Positions 40,010 through 51,152 of a stretch of 64,000 nt of DNA are shown here, in pieces. The notes under the pieces were generated by a model. That model was not told the DNA's origin, ran no database searches, and saw only the letters and a list, made by a program, of their open reading frames with translations. The stretch's first letter is position 1, and every line of letters starts with the position of its first letter. Location of the stretch: contig OX031058.1 in NCBI GenBank assembly GCA_943736015.1, positions 15,711,001 through 15,775,000 on the forward strand, in the 5' to 3' direction. The translations under genes and the position numbers were made by a program. The DNA comes from Tridacna crocea (taxonomy: Eukaryota > Mollusca > Bivalvia > Cardiida > Cardiidae).

Positions 40010-40411
40010 ATCGCAAAAAAGGGCGCATACTTGTCCAATGTATTGTTATTAACCAAAAGGAAAGGCTATTTACGGCATTGAGTTTTAAAGACGTGATGAT
40101 CAAAGCATTTACAGCAGACTACAGTAAACAGCTGCTGTTTGCAATTGTTTAAGCTCTTTCCCCAACAGATGATTAATTTATATATATCTGCAACATTTCG
40201 AATTCGAAAACAAAGAGATAAATGCAAAAGTACTGTACTTCCTTGCAAATCGTCCAGTTTCCTCCCTCTGTTTCTGCACGTTGACTGCAACAATATTAAT
40301 GATTAATGGAATTTCTCTCAGTCCTAAAGTCTACAGAATTGCACCAGTAATATAATATGCTGTAAATACATAATATTATATGATCCCTGCTTGCATACTG
40401 CTTGGTTTTAT
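40010..40411. other. Region upstream of legumain, mostly unassigned
   Basis: About 400 bp between the E-boxes and the first upstream MITE. It contains AT-rich stretches (TATATATC near 40180) but no clear TATA box at a fixed distance from the ATG and no convincing exon. Confidence 0.3.
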
Positions 40412-40645
40412 TTAACTTCTTACCAAACAACAAAATTTAAGACATGTTCAGATTGAAAGCGTTTGCAGACGACAACATAAATGGGACTTAAAAAGTTTTA
40501 ATTTATTTTCGTAAGAACAGGTCACAGTGTGAGCAAAGTCCCAAAATGCTGATTACCAGTAGTATACATGTGCTACTTTTAAAAAAAAAGCTGTCCTTCT
40601 CTGAGTCATTAAAACCTTAAGATTAATTGTGTGGGAAAAGGTTAA
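40412..40645 (-). mobile_element. P1 MITE, hairpin decayed
   Basis: TTAA-bounded; the centre has lost pairing (CAAAATGCTGATTACCAG). First element upstream of the gene. Confidence 0.75.
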
Positions 40646-40730
40646 ATGGTGCTAAATTTTATGTCACTTCCAAAAGTATCTAAAGCAGCATAACTATTGG
40701 GTTGATAGGTAAAATGTCTTGTTCACCGAC

Positions 40731-40962
40731 TTAACCCTTTACCACACAACCCCGGTGATTAACAACCCTGTTAAAGAAGCCTTCCAAAAATATTGTGGGA
40801 AAAAAGAGAAAATGCTGATAACCATGGCAGCATTTTCTTGTTTTCCCACAATGGTTTTCTTCCCTTCCTAAAGCAGTTTCACATTTTTAGGTACGTCTAT
40901 TTTGTCATCTGCAAATGAGTTCAATTTGGACCAGTCTAAAATTTTGTCATTTGATAAAAAGA
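40731..40962 (+). mobile_element. P1 MITE
   Basis: Left TTAA, A-end CACACAACCCCGGTG; hairpin tip altered by a few bases. Confidence 0.8.
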
Positions 40963-41007
40963 GATACCGTAATCTTTTTTGGTCATGATAATTTATTGCA
41001 TCAGTAT

Positions 41008-41236
41008 TTAATCCTTTACCAAACGACAAGCTTTTAGACTGGTCCAAATTTGAAGCACTTGCAGACGACAAAATAAATATAATTCAAAAACTGAAATTTG
41101 TTTCTAGCAGGGTAGAAAACATTGTGGGAAAAGGAGAAAATGCTGGTTACCAGCATTTTCTCCTTTTCCCATAATGTTTTCAAAAGGCTACTCCCTCAGA
41201 TTTGTCAAAAGTCATGATTGTGTGGTAAAGGGTTAA
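41008..41236 (-). mobile_element. P1 MITE
   Basis: TTAA-bounded, hairpin near perfect. Confidence 0.9.
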
Positions 41237-41687
41237 GGATCAATCATAAGTCATTTTCCATCAGTATTTTTAACCCATTTTCAACTTTATTTTATGAAAC
41301 TACAATTGTTCAGATTGTATCTTTATGCCAAATTTCAGTGACAGTTGCAAGGTGGCAGCGCTTACAATAGAACATGCATTTCAATTTTTTGGGGGCAGTC
41401 CATGGAAGCACTATTGTTGTCTCTGGTTTTAAATGTAACACAAATTAATGCTTGTGGTCCTTTATTCTGTGCACCGTATTACTTGCTTATTTACCTATGC
41501 TTACATAGCTGACCAAAATCTGAACCATTCTATAGACTATAAAGTATTGATCCAACTTTCAGAAAACTGCTGGAAATTTATTTCTTTAATAAACAAGGTA
41601 TATTTCATCCTTGAGTCAAAGCCAATGCAGTGCTGAAAAAGAACTGGCCTTTTTTGCAAGCATCTGTCATTCTGACATGGTCAACCA
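41237..41687. other. Unassigned intergenic sequence
   Basis: No exon or repeat recognised. Confidence 0.35.
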
Positions 41688-41832
41688 AGAGTTTAAATTC
41701 ATTTGGAAAGGATAGAAAACACGGACTGGTAGAAAATGGTAGTTAATCACATTTTCTCCCTTTCCCACAATGTTTTCAGATGCTGTCTCTCTCAGTGTTG
41801 TTAAAACTCTGGATTGTGTAGTAAGGGGCTAA
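41688..41832 (-). mobile_element. P1 MITE, right half
   Basis: TTTGGAAAGGATAGAAAACA to TGTAGTAAGGGGCTAAG. Confidence 0.6.
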
Positions 41833-41846
41833 GACAAGTTGCTTAC

Positions 41847-42080
41847 TTAATCCTTTACAAGACATTTCTGACTGTTAATGACCCTGAAGGAGAAGGCTTT
41901 TGAAAACATTGTGGAAAAAGAAGAAAATGCTGGTAATCAGCATTTTCTTCTTTTCCTACAGTGTTTTCTACCCTGTGAAAGACAAAGATCATCATTTCAG
42001 CTATGTACATGTATTGGTTGTGGTCTGCATATGCTTTCACTTAGGTCGAGTCCAAAATTATCTTTTTGGTAAAGAGTTAA
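41847..42080 (+). mobile_element. P1 MITE
   Basis: TTAA-bounded. Hairpin arms have paired changes: AAAGAAGAAAATG and CATTTTCTTCTTT. Confidence 0.85.
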
Positions 42081-42306
42081 CCATCTAATATCAAATTTTG
42101 AGTCTTAATGGTCCCAGACAGGAAGCAGGCTTTTGTAAACATCATTGGAAATGGAGAAATTAGTTTTTAGCTGCATTTTCTCTTTTTCTCCTGTTGGGTA
42201 TCTTGTCAAAGACATATATTAAACAAATTGATGCACATTTAATCCTTTGTCTTCAAATGATTTCAATTTGGACAACTAAAAGATTTTGTTGTTTGCTAAA
42301 AAGTTA
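42077..42306 (+). mobile_element. P1 MITE, degenerate
   Basis: Shares TTAA with the previous copy; hairpin weak. Confidence 0.65.
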
Positions 42307-42330
42307 TCTTAGGTTACCCATTATTCAGGT

Positions 42331-42816
42331 CATCTTTGCAAACCAAGGCTGACAATTCACTACGCTACTCTACCCTTGGCAGATCGAGCTTGACTTTTAC
42401 ATTTCCCCCGATACGCTTTTTCATTTGGATGCAGCCAGCTCTAACTGCAATGAATGAAAATCGATGGGTGGGTGCAACACTATCCTAAGTGCCTATACTT
42501 AGTATAGGCACTTAGGATAGTGTTGCACTCAGCCATCGAAATGCTCATTGCATTTCATCTTTGATAAAAATAGAATAAGGTAGCTACCTTTCAAATAGAA
42601 GCTAAACATGGAAACCCACATGGATGTCTGCTTATCGCATCATGTGTATTCGTAAGCGGTTTGTAAAACGATTTTTAAATGGCTTTTAGAAATATGATGT
42701 AAAGGGGGGTAATAACCAGCATCCAATAGAGGGTGCATCGCAGGAATCTAAAAATCGGCCTCAATCAGCCAAGGTAAGATCCACGTAGTGATTGTAACCT
42801 TGGCTCATGAAAATGG
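42331..42816. mobile_element. S element, copy 1, with palindrome insert
   Basis: TIRs CATCTTTGCAAACCAAGG and, inverted, CCTTGGCTCATG. The interior is closely shared with copy 2 (AACATGGAAACCCA, AAAGGGGGGTAATAAC, TCCAATAGAGGG). Carries an extra ~80 bp palindrome at 42461-42540. Confidence 0.75.
42461..42540. repeat. Perfect 28 bp inverted repeat with 1-nt centre
   Basis: Arms 42472-42499 and 42501-42528 are exact inverse complements (GTGCAACACTATCC at the outside, CCTATACT at the inside), with weaker outer arms ATCGATGG/CCATCGA. Half of the same sequence occurs at 27636-27682. Absent from the matching place in S copy 2. Confidence 0.9.
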
Positions 42817-42959
42817 ATTCAGGTTTGAATATTTGCATATTATTTTCACAGTAATACACTTGTTTAATAAGGGAGGTAGCTCTTCTGCGACTATAAAAAT
42901 GGACAGTATCAATGGATCTTCATATCTTCTTATCTTCAAAATAACTCCTCAGTCTGTTT

Positions 42960-43394
42960 TTGTCAAACATTCTTAGGAAAATTCTGAGTCTTATTCTCAA
43001 GTAGTTTTAAGATTATAAAGTAACACATGTTCTGATTGGCTAAACCATTTGGTTTAATCAATCAGAACTTGTGTTTCTTTCTAAAACTCTTGATTATTCA
43101 GAACTTGTGTTTCTTTCTAAAACTCTTGATTAAGACAAAGAAGCATTCTTTAACTCCTTACCACACAATCCTGACTTTTAAAGACCCTGACAAAGAAGCC
43201 TTCTGAAAACATTGAGGAAAAAGAAGAAAATGCTGGTAATCAGCATTTCCTCCTTTTCCCTCTACGTTTTCTTCCCTTTCCAAAACCAATTTTAAATTTC
43301 TAGTCACTTTCATTTTGTCTTCTGCAAATGCTTTTAATTTGGACTAGTCTAAAATTTTGTCATTTTGTAAAGAGTTAAGAATGGTTGGTGAATA
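42960..43394. mobile_element. T element, split by a P1 MITE
   Basis: Centre at 43030-43080 (TGTTCTGATTGGCTAAACC and inverse) and right end GAATGGTTGGTGAATA at 43379-43394. The P1 MITE is at 43150-43378. A 36 bp direct duplication (AGAACTTGTGTTTC, then CTAAAACTCTTGATT) lies at about 43065-43133. Confidence 0.65.
43150..43378 (+). mobile_element. P1 MITE, nested in T element
   Basis: TTAA-bounded; hairpin AAGAAGAAAATGCTGG against CAGCATTTCCTCC. Confidence 0.87.
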
Positions 43395-43581
43395 TCTGAC
43401 CTGGTGTCTCTCTGATCTCCAAAAACAAACCATTTATGTTTCAAATTGTATGTTGCGTTACTGATACATGTATTACCGACTCATATCTAACTCTCTGCTG
43501 ATGTCAACTTGAAACTCAAGTTGCCTGAAGGAGAGGGAGGGTGTAATGACCAACCTAATTGTCTCCCTTCCATTAGTGCAA

Positions 43582-43810
43582 TTAACTCATTACCACACAC
43601 CAAAGTTTTAGACTTGTCAAAATCAAAAGCATTTGCAGACGACAAAATAAAAGTGACCTAAAATTTGAAATTTGTTTTTTGAAAGGCAGAAACCATTGTG
43701 GGAAAAGGAGAAAATGCTGGTTACCAGCATTTTCTCCTTTTCCCACAATGTTTTCTGAAGGATTCTTTCTCAAGGGCGTCAAAAGTAGGGATTGTGTGGT
43801 AATGGGTTAA
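43582..43810 (-). mobile_element. P1 MITE
   Basis: Perfect hairpin; shares TTAA (43807-43810) with a second copy in the same orientation. Confidence 0.9.
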
Positions 43811-44034
43811 CTCATTACCATACGACAATACTTTAGGCTTGCCCAAATTGAAAGCATTTGCAAACAACAAAATAAAAGTGACTGAAAATTTGAAATTTGT
43901 TTTGTGAAGGGTAGAAAACATTGTGGGAAAAGGAGAAAATGCTGGTTACCAGCATTTTCTCCTTTTCCCACAATGTATTCTGCAGGCTTCTTTCTCAGGG
44001 GCATCAAAAGTAGGGATTGTGTGGTAATGGGTTT
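43807..44034 (-). mobile_element. P1 MITE, tandem with previous
   Basis: Perfect hairpin, right end GGTAATGGGTTTAT has lost TTAA. The two tandem copies are about 85-90% alike by eye. Confidence 0.88.
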
Positions 44035-44162
44035 ATATAAATTAATGGGATATACTTTAGGTAAAATTTTGGGGCGCTTGTGCAGGTATATAAGCTGAAG
44101 CTGAAGCAGTTCTACTGAAAATCAGCCATGATGGCTAAGATGGTAGAATATAGGAGTTGCAA

Positions 44163-44382
44163 ATTAGTTTAAATATCTTTATTTACAGCCATTCAGAAAT
44201 AAGTTCTTACAAATTACACAAATCTTTCTTGATTCTGCTACCTTGGAACTACACCAGTACTCACGCATGATGTGTGGGCTAGTAAAGAGTAAAAAAAACG
44301 ACACTCACTCCTTGGTATCGAACTTGGGACCTTACGGTTATAAGGTCAATGCACTACCTCACAATCACAGGCATCACTTAGG
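44163..44382 (-). mobile_element. tRNA-derived SINE, family 1
   Basis: Same family as 27050-27298; the tRNA-like head is at the right (GTGATTGTGAGGTAGTGCATTG on the minus strand, A-box-like), the tail at the left. More diverged. Confidence 0.7.
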
Positions 44383-44660
44383 ACTTGTAAACATCAACAG
44401 TTAGGGCACTTGCAGGTGAAGGTTTGATTTCCATGTCCGGCCATGAAAAACAACTGATAATGTTGCAGATGACAGATTTAACCAAGGTGTCCTGTGTGAT
44501 GGTGCTATACACAAACAATGTAAAGAACCAGGCGTAATGAGTTTCGTCCTGCATCATGCACAGTCCCCAGTAACAAAACTTAAGTCTTCAGTGGGCCTTG
44601 CCCGTACAGGCAAGTGGTAGCCATGAATGCAAATTTAAGCAATTACTCCATTGATACAAT
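44383..44660 (+). mobile_element. tRNA-derived SINE, family 2, diverged
   Basis: Box-B-like AAGGTTTGATTTCC and the body motif GTGTGATGGTGCTATACAC followed by CAGTCCCCAGTAAC match family 2. It directly abuts a family 1 SINE in the opposite orientation. Confidence 0.6.
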
Positions 44661-44907
44661 GGATGCCTCAGTATGTCTGTCTGGTGCCCTCTGCTTTGGC
44701 TTTCTTGAATAAGATGTCTCATGCTCTTAGTCTGGACTGTACTGGTTGTGACAGCTTACTTGGAGCATGGTGCATGTATTGGCATATGCCACAATATCAG
44801 GTGATGATATAATGATTTCTGTTCAATCCTTTACCACACAACAGAAATAAGATGTGATTTTTCCTGCCTTTTGAATTCAACTTTTTTCATGATTTGTCAG
44901 TGCATAA

Positions 44908-45139
44908 TAACCTTTTACTCCGTAGATACTCATTTCTATGCATTGCTTGTAGGAGCCTTTTGAAAACATTGTGACAAAAGGTGAAATTGCTCGTGACGAG
45001 CAATTTCATCTTTTGCCACAATGTTTTCTACGGTATCAAAAGGTGTCATATACACATGTATAAGAAATGGCTTCATCCTTGCTGTTACTTAGAGTCAATT
45101 AGAGATACCATAGAAATGCCTTATGGGGTAAAGGGATAA
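44908..45139 (+). mobile_element. P2 MITE
   Basis: Core GCTCGTGACGAGC; ends ACTCCGTAGATACTC and TATGGGGTAAAGGG; TTAA mutated at both sides. Confidence 0.88.
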
Positions 45140-45460
45140 TGTCAAAGATGGCAAACCGAGGCTATATTGGCTGAAAGGAAGCTATTTTGTGTCACCTTTG
45201 ACCCCCTGCTGTGATCTTGACCTCTAGAATCTGAAACCTTTGACCTGCATATCATATCAAAGAGTGCTCATCTGTGAAATATGTTCAAAATCATATGTCA
45301 GCTCCATAGATACCAGTATGTAGCAGATATGACTTTAGTGCAAGTGACCTTGGACTCTCCTGCTCTGACCATGCTGCATAATGTCTGAAATCTACACTCT
45401 ACATGACTGTACTCTCATCAAGGTGCACACTTGTGTGGTATGTTTCAAAATCAGAGCTCA
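45140..45460. other. Unassigned intergenic sequence
   Basis: CTTTGACCCCCTG and TGACCTTGGACTC resemble degraded Helitron-like core units; no ends. Confidence 0.35.
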
Positions 45461-45640
45461 TATTCACCAACTATTCTAAAGAACATTCTTGGTCTTATTC
45501 TTCATTTCCTGACTGTGAAAGTAACAGAACTTCTGATTGGCTGACGAAATGGTTTAGCCGGTCAGAAGTTCTGTCACTTCCACATTGACAGAATCTTTAA
45601 GTTTAAGACTGAAAATGTTCTAAAGAATGGTTGGTGAATA
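45461..45640. mobile_element. T element (TIR MITE), intact copy
   Basis: 180 bp with ~37 bp imperfect TIRs (TATTCACCAACTATTCT and its inverse). The centre is a palindrome around AACTTCTGATTGGCTG, so both arms carry CCAAT/ATTGG motifs. Confidence 0.75.
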
Positions 45641-45692
45641 CGGAACCAGATGAGGGGTCAAAGAGAGATAAAGAAAACCTGAAATTGGTGAA

Positions 45693-46630
45693 CAAGAGGA
45701 CCATGATGGTCCTATTTGCTCACCCGAGTACTAAGCAGTAAAGGTCTACAATGAAGATAATTACCAAATATTGAGGTTCAAGGACAAATGATAAAGAAAC
45801 AAGAACGGCAAATTGTCACAAAATATGCAATCCCACCACCAGTTATCAAGGAGGTACAATAGTTGCAAAGGGCAGGCAATGCAACAAACATGTTTACAAG
45901 CTTAAAGTTAATTTGACTTGAGACTTCAAAATTCCACTCTGGACAACCAAAAACTATTGTAAAAATGAAGATCGAAGTGGAATTACTCAAAATCCATGCT
46001 AGGTAGAGTTATTGTTCTTGCAACCAGTACTCGGTAATATTGTAACAAACATGCATACTAATTTTGAAGTCATTCTGACTTGAGATGACAAAGCTATATT
46101 CCAGACAAGTATTAAATGCAGACTCATGTGAGATTTTATCGAGACAAACATTCTAACCAATTTTCAATTCACCTTAGAAAGAAATGTGGTCTCTAGAGTG
46201 CTCACAAGAAGATTTTTAAAGATTTCCCTCTATATCTCTATGTGAAATCTGAGACCAAAAACATAGGGCTAACTTTCACACCAGGACCATAATTTGAAGT
46301 ACTAGTATTTTAGTAGAGGGCCACAAGATGATGCTATATGCCAAATATGAAAGCTCTAGCCCTTACAGTTTTGGACAAGAAGATTTCTAAAGTATTTTCT
46401 TTTGGTAGCCATGGCAACATCAGTTCTTCATGGAATTCAAATCTTTGAAGTATTCTGAAAATGCATCACCTAAGGATCATTTCTGTGAAGTTTCATTGAA
46501 ATCTGATCGGCAGTTTCAGAGAAAAAGATTTTTTAGTGATTGTTTATGGATGGAGAGACAGACAGACTGACGACGGACATTGACCGATCAGAATAGCTCA
46601 CCCCGAGCACTATGTGCTCAGGTGAGCTAA
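45693..46630 (+). mobile_element. Helitron-like element E
   Basis: Same family as D: 5' CAAGAGGACCATGATGGTCC, then GCTCACCCGAG. A diverged core is followed by GACAGACAGACTGACG and the 3' hairpin GAGCACTATGTGCTC ending GTGAGCTAA. No 161 bp array. Confidence 0.8.
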
Positions 46631-47017
46631 AAACAGAATGATAACCAGGAACATACCGGTAATACAACCTTTCTGATCTTGTTAAAAATAGGTCACCCTC
46701 TATTTTTGATGCTGGGAATCTCAAAGAAATAAAAACACTAGAAAAATATATGAGCAATTTTAATAACTCATTTTCTTGTATTGAATAATTTTAGTATATT
46801 AAATAATAAAATACAATTGTTTCTAATCCAATAATTCATATCAAATACTCAACAACTTGCAGAACAATAAAATGACAGAATATTCAACTACAGAATCTCT
46901 GAAATGAAGAAGGCTGCAGCTTTAAAACTCCTGTCAAAGAAAAACAAATAATCTAAATAAAAACTTTGAAAATCAAATTCAATGCATTTTATATGAGCCT
47001 TTAAAACCATCTTCACC
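46631..47017. other. Unassigned intergenic sequence
   Basis: AT-rich (long A/T tracts at 46750-46900); no exon. Confidence 0.35.
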
Positions 47018-47168
47018 TCTTCACCATGCTACAAAATTCTAGATTTACGCAATATAAGAACTTTAGCAGATGACAAATTAAATGTGGCCCATACGAATGG
47101 AATTTATCTTGAAATGGTAGAAAAAATTTTGGAAGAGTAAGAAAATGCTGGTTGCAAGTATTTTTCCT
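47018..47168 (-). mobile_element. P1 MITE, left half, SINE-interrupted
   Basis: CACCATGCTACAAAATTCTAG to AAATGCTGGTTGCAAG, then the SINE; little of the right half is left (about 47345-47500). Confidence 0.55.
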
Positions 47169-47169
47169 T

Positions 47170-47340
47170 TAAGTTTAAATGTATTTATTTTACATCAATT
47201 GAGAAACAAGTTCTTACAACTTATAATAATCCTCCTTGACTCTGCTTACTGGGAACTAGACAAGTACTTGCACCAAATGTGTGGGCCTGTGAGAAATCCC
47301 TAAGCTGACCACCGCTCCGAAACTTGGGACCTCATGACAC
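47170..47340 (-). mobile_element. tRNA-derived SINE, family 1, truncated
   Basis: The tail half (TTTACATCAATTGAGAAACA, TGTGTGGGCC) is clear, with the tRNA-like head decayed. It interrupts a degenerate P1 MITE. Confidence 0.65.
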
Positions 47341-47530
47341 AACACTTTCCTATTAATACATGGTTTTTAAAATATTCCATTCTCAGTTTGTTTGGTAAGG
47401 GCTTGGCCAATATTGCAAGAAAAAAACAAATTCCATCATTTGAGCTACACCAGTTTTGTTATCTGCAAATACTATTAAGTCTAAAATTTTGTTTATGATA
47501 AGACATAGATACCTTTTGTTCCATAGATAC

Positions 47531-47749
47531 TTAACCCATTACCAAACGACAATATGGTCCAAATTGAAAGCATTTGCAGACAACAAAATAAAAGTGACTG
47601 AATATTTGAAATTTGTTTTGTGAAGGGTAGAAAACATTGTGGAAAAAGGAGAAAATGCTGGTTACCAGCATTTTCTCCTTTTCCCACAATGTTTTCTACA
47701 GACTTCTCTCAGGGGCGTCAAAAGTAGGGATTGTGTGGTAATGGGTTAA
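47531..47749 (-). mobile_element. P1 MITE
   Basis: TTAA-bounded, 10 bp missing near the B-end, perfect hairpin. Confidence 0.9.
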
Positions 47750-47857
47750 TATGTAGCCAAGCACTCGGCTTGTTTCTGTTGCAGACAAAGATTAGGCTGG
47801 TAGCCATTACTTGTTCTCCTCCGACAAAGTCTTCTTGAAATGTGCAGTCCCAACCGT

Positions 47858-48086
47858 TTAACCCATTACCACACAATCCCTACTTTTGACGCCCCTGAGA
47901 AAGAAGCCTTTTGAAAACACTGAAGGAAAAGGAGAAAATGCTGGTAACCAGCATTTTCTCCTTTTCCCACAGTGTTTTCTACCCTTCCCAGAACAAATTT
48001 CAATTTTTCAGTCACCTTTATTTTGTCGTCTGCAAATGCTTTCAATTTGGACCAGTCTAAATTTTTCTCGTGTGGTAATGGGTTAA
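47858..48086 (+). mobile_element. P1 MITE, near-consensus
   Basis: TTAA-bounded; CACTGAAGGAAAAGG against CCTTTTCCCACAGTG. Confidence 0.92.
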
Positions 48087-48367
48087 ACATTTTTTGTAAA
48101 AGTATGATAATAAAAACTGGTTAATTATCTCATATGAAATGCAATGAATTTAAAGTATTTTTACAGATATCTCCTTACATCTGTTTTCCACATTTAAAGA
48201 AAAATAAAGGTGATAATAAAAAATGATATTAATAAAGATATGGGTACATAACATTATTAATCAAATTAACATTTTTTCCACTTTCAGATCAGATACATGT
48301 TACAATACTTCCACATGATGACAAATGTGACCATCCTGAAGCAGACAACTTCATGTATCTTATACTC

Positions 48368-48582
48368 TTTTATCCTTTCCCAAACAATTCAGTTCTAACA
48401 ACCTTGACAAGAGCTGGATTATGAAAACAATGTGGAAATCAGCATTTTCTCCTTTTCCAACAATGTTTTTTGCTCTTTAATAGAGAAATATCATCATTCT
48501 AAGAACGTTTAATTTGTCATCTGTAAATGCTTTCAATAAAGACATGTATAAAATGTTTGTTGTTTGTGTGGTAAAGAGTTAA
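48368..48582 (+). mobile_element. P1 MITE, left arm deleted
   Basis: AATGTGGAAATCAGCATTTTC shows the deletion; right TTAA shared with the next copy. Confidence 0.75.
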
Positions 48583-48803
48583 CCATTTTACCCTACAATC
48601 CCCGAGTTTTAACGACCATGAGGAAGAACGCTTTAGAAAACATTGCGGGAAAAGGGGAAAATGCTGAAACCAGCATTTTCTCCTTTTCCCACAATGTTTT
48701 CTACAGACACAATTTTGACCATTTGAGCCACAATTTGATTTGTCTTCTGCAGATGCTTTGAATTTAGAAAAGTCCACAGTTTTGCTGCGTGGAAAAGAGT
48801 TAA
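48579..48803 (+). mobile_element. P1 MITE
   Basis: TTAA-bounded; hairpin GGGGAAAATGCTGAAACC slightly altered. Confidence 0.85.
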
Positions 48804-48867
48804 AAGACTACAAAACTTTAAAGTATTCCAATTTTAAAAGTATAATGCAGAAAACACTTAAACATGG

Positions 48868-49176
48868 TTGAAAATGTGGGCTTTGCATAAGAAAGCTCAA
48901 AAATGTTTCTTGGAAAAGCAGAAAATGCTGGTTACCATCATTTTCTCCTTTTCCCACAAAGTTTTCAAAAGCCAACTTGCATATGGTTTTTCAAGCTTGG
49001 ATATTTTGGTAAAGGGTTCACTTAACTTTTAGAAAACAATCTGTTTTCACAACCCTTAGGAAGAGGGCGTTTCAGAACACCGTGGAAAACAGAAAATATG
49101 CTGGTGTCCTTTATGGTCTGGAGATCTTTTTGAATTTATAAATGTATAAAAAATTGTCATTTTGAAAAAGAGTTAA
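48868..49176. mobile_element. Two P1 MITE partial copies
   Basis: 48868-49020 (GAAAATGCTGGTTACC to TAAAGGGTTC, minus) and 49023-49176 (TTAACTTTTAGAAAAC to AGAGTTAA, plus, internally deleted). Confidence 0.6.
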
Positions 49177-49739
49177 TGTTGATTATCCAGCATTTACAAG
49201 AATGTTTTCAAAGCAGTCTAATGCCAGTTTGTTTGAGCAAATGACCAGAACAAAGAGCCTTGAAATTCAATTATTGTATCAGGTCCATATTCTCTCATTA
49301 CTGTAAATACTAGTACTACATGTATTTGGATTAATCAAAAAGTTCTCTAACTGACAGATGTGTTTAGTCTTAACCAATCACAAACTTCCACATTAAATTT
49401 ATGACTTATAATGTCAACAAACAATAGTTCTGTATTCATGAATAAATCTGTATGCCAACATGTCAGATCTGAAATGTCTCATTTATGAATGGTTGACCTT
49501 TAAATGTAAATCCATCTTCAAAATGAGCTATTCTGATTGGCTCTTTCAAAGTCCATTGGTAACCTACACCAAAAACTAAAGATCATGATTCTGAAAAATA
49601 TTTTTTGGCATGGAAAAAGAGATATGTGATAACCAAAAATGTCAGACCAGTATATTAAACTCTACCACACTACAAAAAATTACACTTGCCAAAATTAAAA
49701 GCATTTTAAGTTGACATATGAAAAAATAAGATTCACACA
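49177..49739. other. Unassigned intergenic sequence
   Basis: No exon or repeat recognised in about 560 bp. Confidence 0.35.
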
Positions 49740-50151
49740 GAGCTCCAAGTAAGTGGGAGTGATGGTATTCTAAATCCATTATTTCTCTTTCATACCCTAT
49801 GCTGTGGATACTCATTATAGTTGTCTTGCTGAGTGGTTCTAATGAGTACCCATAACAATGGGTTTGCACAGAATAAATAACTCTTTACCACACGACAAAA
49901 TTCTAGACCGATTCAAGTTGAAAGCATTTGCAGACCACAAAATAAAGGCAACTGAAAAATTAAAATTTGTTCTGGGAAGGGTAGAAAACACTGTGGGAAA
50001 AGGAGAAAATGCTGGTTACCAGCATTTTCTCCTTTTCCCACAATGTTTTCAAAAGGCTTCCTTCTAAGGGGCGTCAAAAGTAGGGATTGTGTGGTAATGG
50101 GTTAATATTGATAGTTTTAAAATCAAAGTCACTCCCTCTGTCTGTAGATCT
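49740..50151. mobile_element. Q palindromic MITE, copy 3, split by a P1 MITE
   Basis: Left part 49740-49876 and right part 50106-50151 of a Q element; the P1 MITE occupies 49877-50105. Confidence 0.7.
49877..50105 (-). mobile_element. P1 MITE, nested in Q copy 3
   Basis: Near-consensus with perfect hairpin; right TTAA, left AATAA. Confidence 0.9.
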
Positions 50152-50189
50152 GATTCACATAAGTATTAGGAGTTTTCAATGAAATTATA

Positions 50190-50311
50190 AAGATCAGTGT
50201 TGGAAATGTTGAAAATGCTGGATACCAGGATTTTCAACATTTCCAACAGTGTTTTAAGAACCTTCATCCTTCAAGATTGGTAAAATGCAGGATGGTCTGG
50301 TGAAAGGCTAA
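50190..50311 (-). mobile_element. P1-related hairpin with different arms
   Basis: Arms read GTTGGAAATGTTGAAAATG and CATT-type complement ATTTTCAACATTTCCAAC: not the usual GGGAAAAGGAG word, yet still almost perfectly paired. A-end TTGGTAAAATGCAGG. Confidence 0.65.
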
Positions 50312-50619
50312 AAGATGAGGTGACAAACAATGTATTCCTTTCTTTCAATATACTATTATGGCAGTGAAGAAGAAAAACCTTATAGTGTCAAAGCACAAGG
50401 TATATTCACAGGTCATTTACACTTAGTGTCCATAAAACAACGAGAAAGAACAAACATTTTGACTCTAAATAACAAAGGGGAAAAAAAAAATGGGAGAACT
50501 AAATGATATGAAACCCAACTGAACACTGTACTTGATTTGAATGTATAACTCTTCTTAGCACATTTTTAATTAATGGATAAAACCAAATATTCCCTATTTT
50601 CATTGACCTATAGAAAGAC

Positions 50620-50795
50620 TGCCGAAAATCAATGTGGAAAAAAGAGAACATCCTGGTTACTAGTACTTTCTTCTTTTCCCACAATGTTTTCTACCTTCTC
50701 AAGGATAAATTCTATAATTTGAGTCAGGATGACATTCTACTATGAAACGTTTTCAACATGGTTAAGTCTTAAATTTATTATGGGTGGTAATGAAT
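50620..50795. mobile_element. P1 MITE, degenerate
   Basis: GTGGAAAAAAGAGAACATCC and the right arm TTCTTCTTTTCCCAC are present. Confidence 0.5.
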
Positions 50796-50867
50796 TATAT
50801 CAGAAGTTTCTCTTTTTCCCACAATATTACCTACCCGTCCTATGGAAGAGTCGACCACTTGAGCATT

Positions 50868-51087
50868 ATCAACTCTTAACCAAATGACAAATCTATAGAC
50901 TGGTCCAAATTTAAAGCACTTGCAGATGACAAAATAAATGTGACTGAAAAATCGAAATTTGGGAAGGATAGAAAACAATGTGGGAAAAGAAAATGCTGGT
51001 TAACAGGATTTTCTCTTTTTCCTACAATGTTTGCAAAAGGCCTCTACTTCAGATTGTACAACTCATCCTTGTGAGGTAAAGGATTAA
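50868..51087 (-). mobile_element. P1 MITE
   Basis: Right TTAA-like end GGATTAAAC; hairpin shortened (GGGAAAAGAAAATGCTGG). A B-end fragment follows at 51090-51152. Confidence 0.75.
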
Positions 51088-51152
51088 ACTTGTTGTCCAC
51101 ATGTGCTTTCAATTTGGACCATTCTACAATTCTGTTGTATGGTAAAGAGTAA

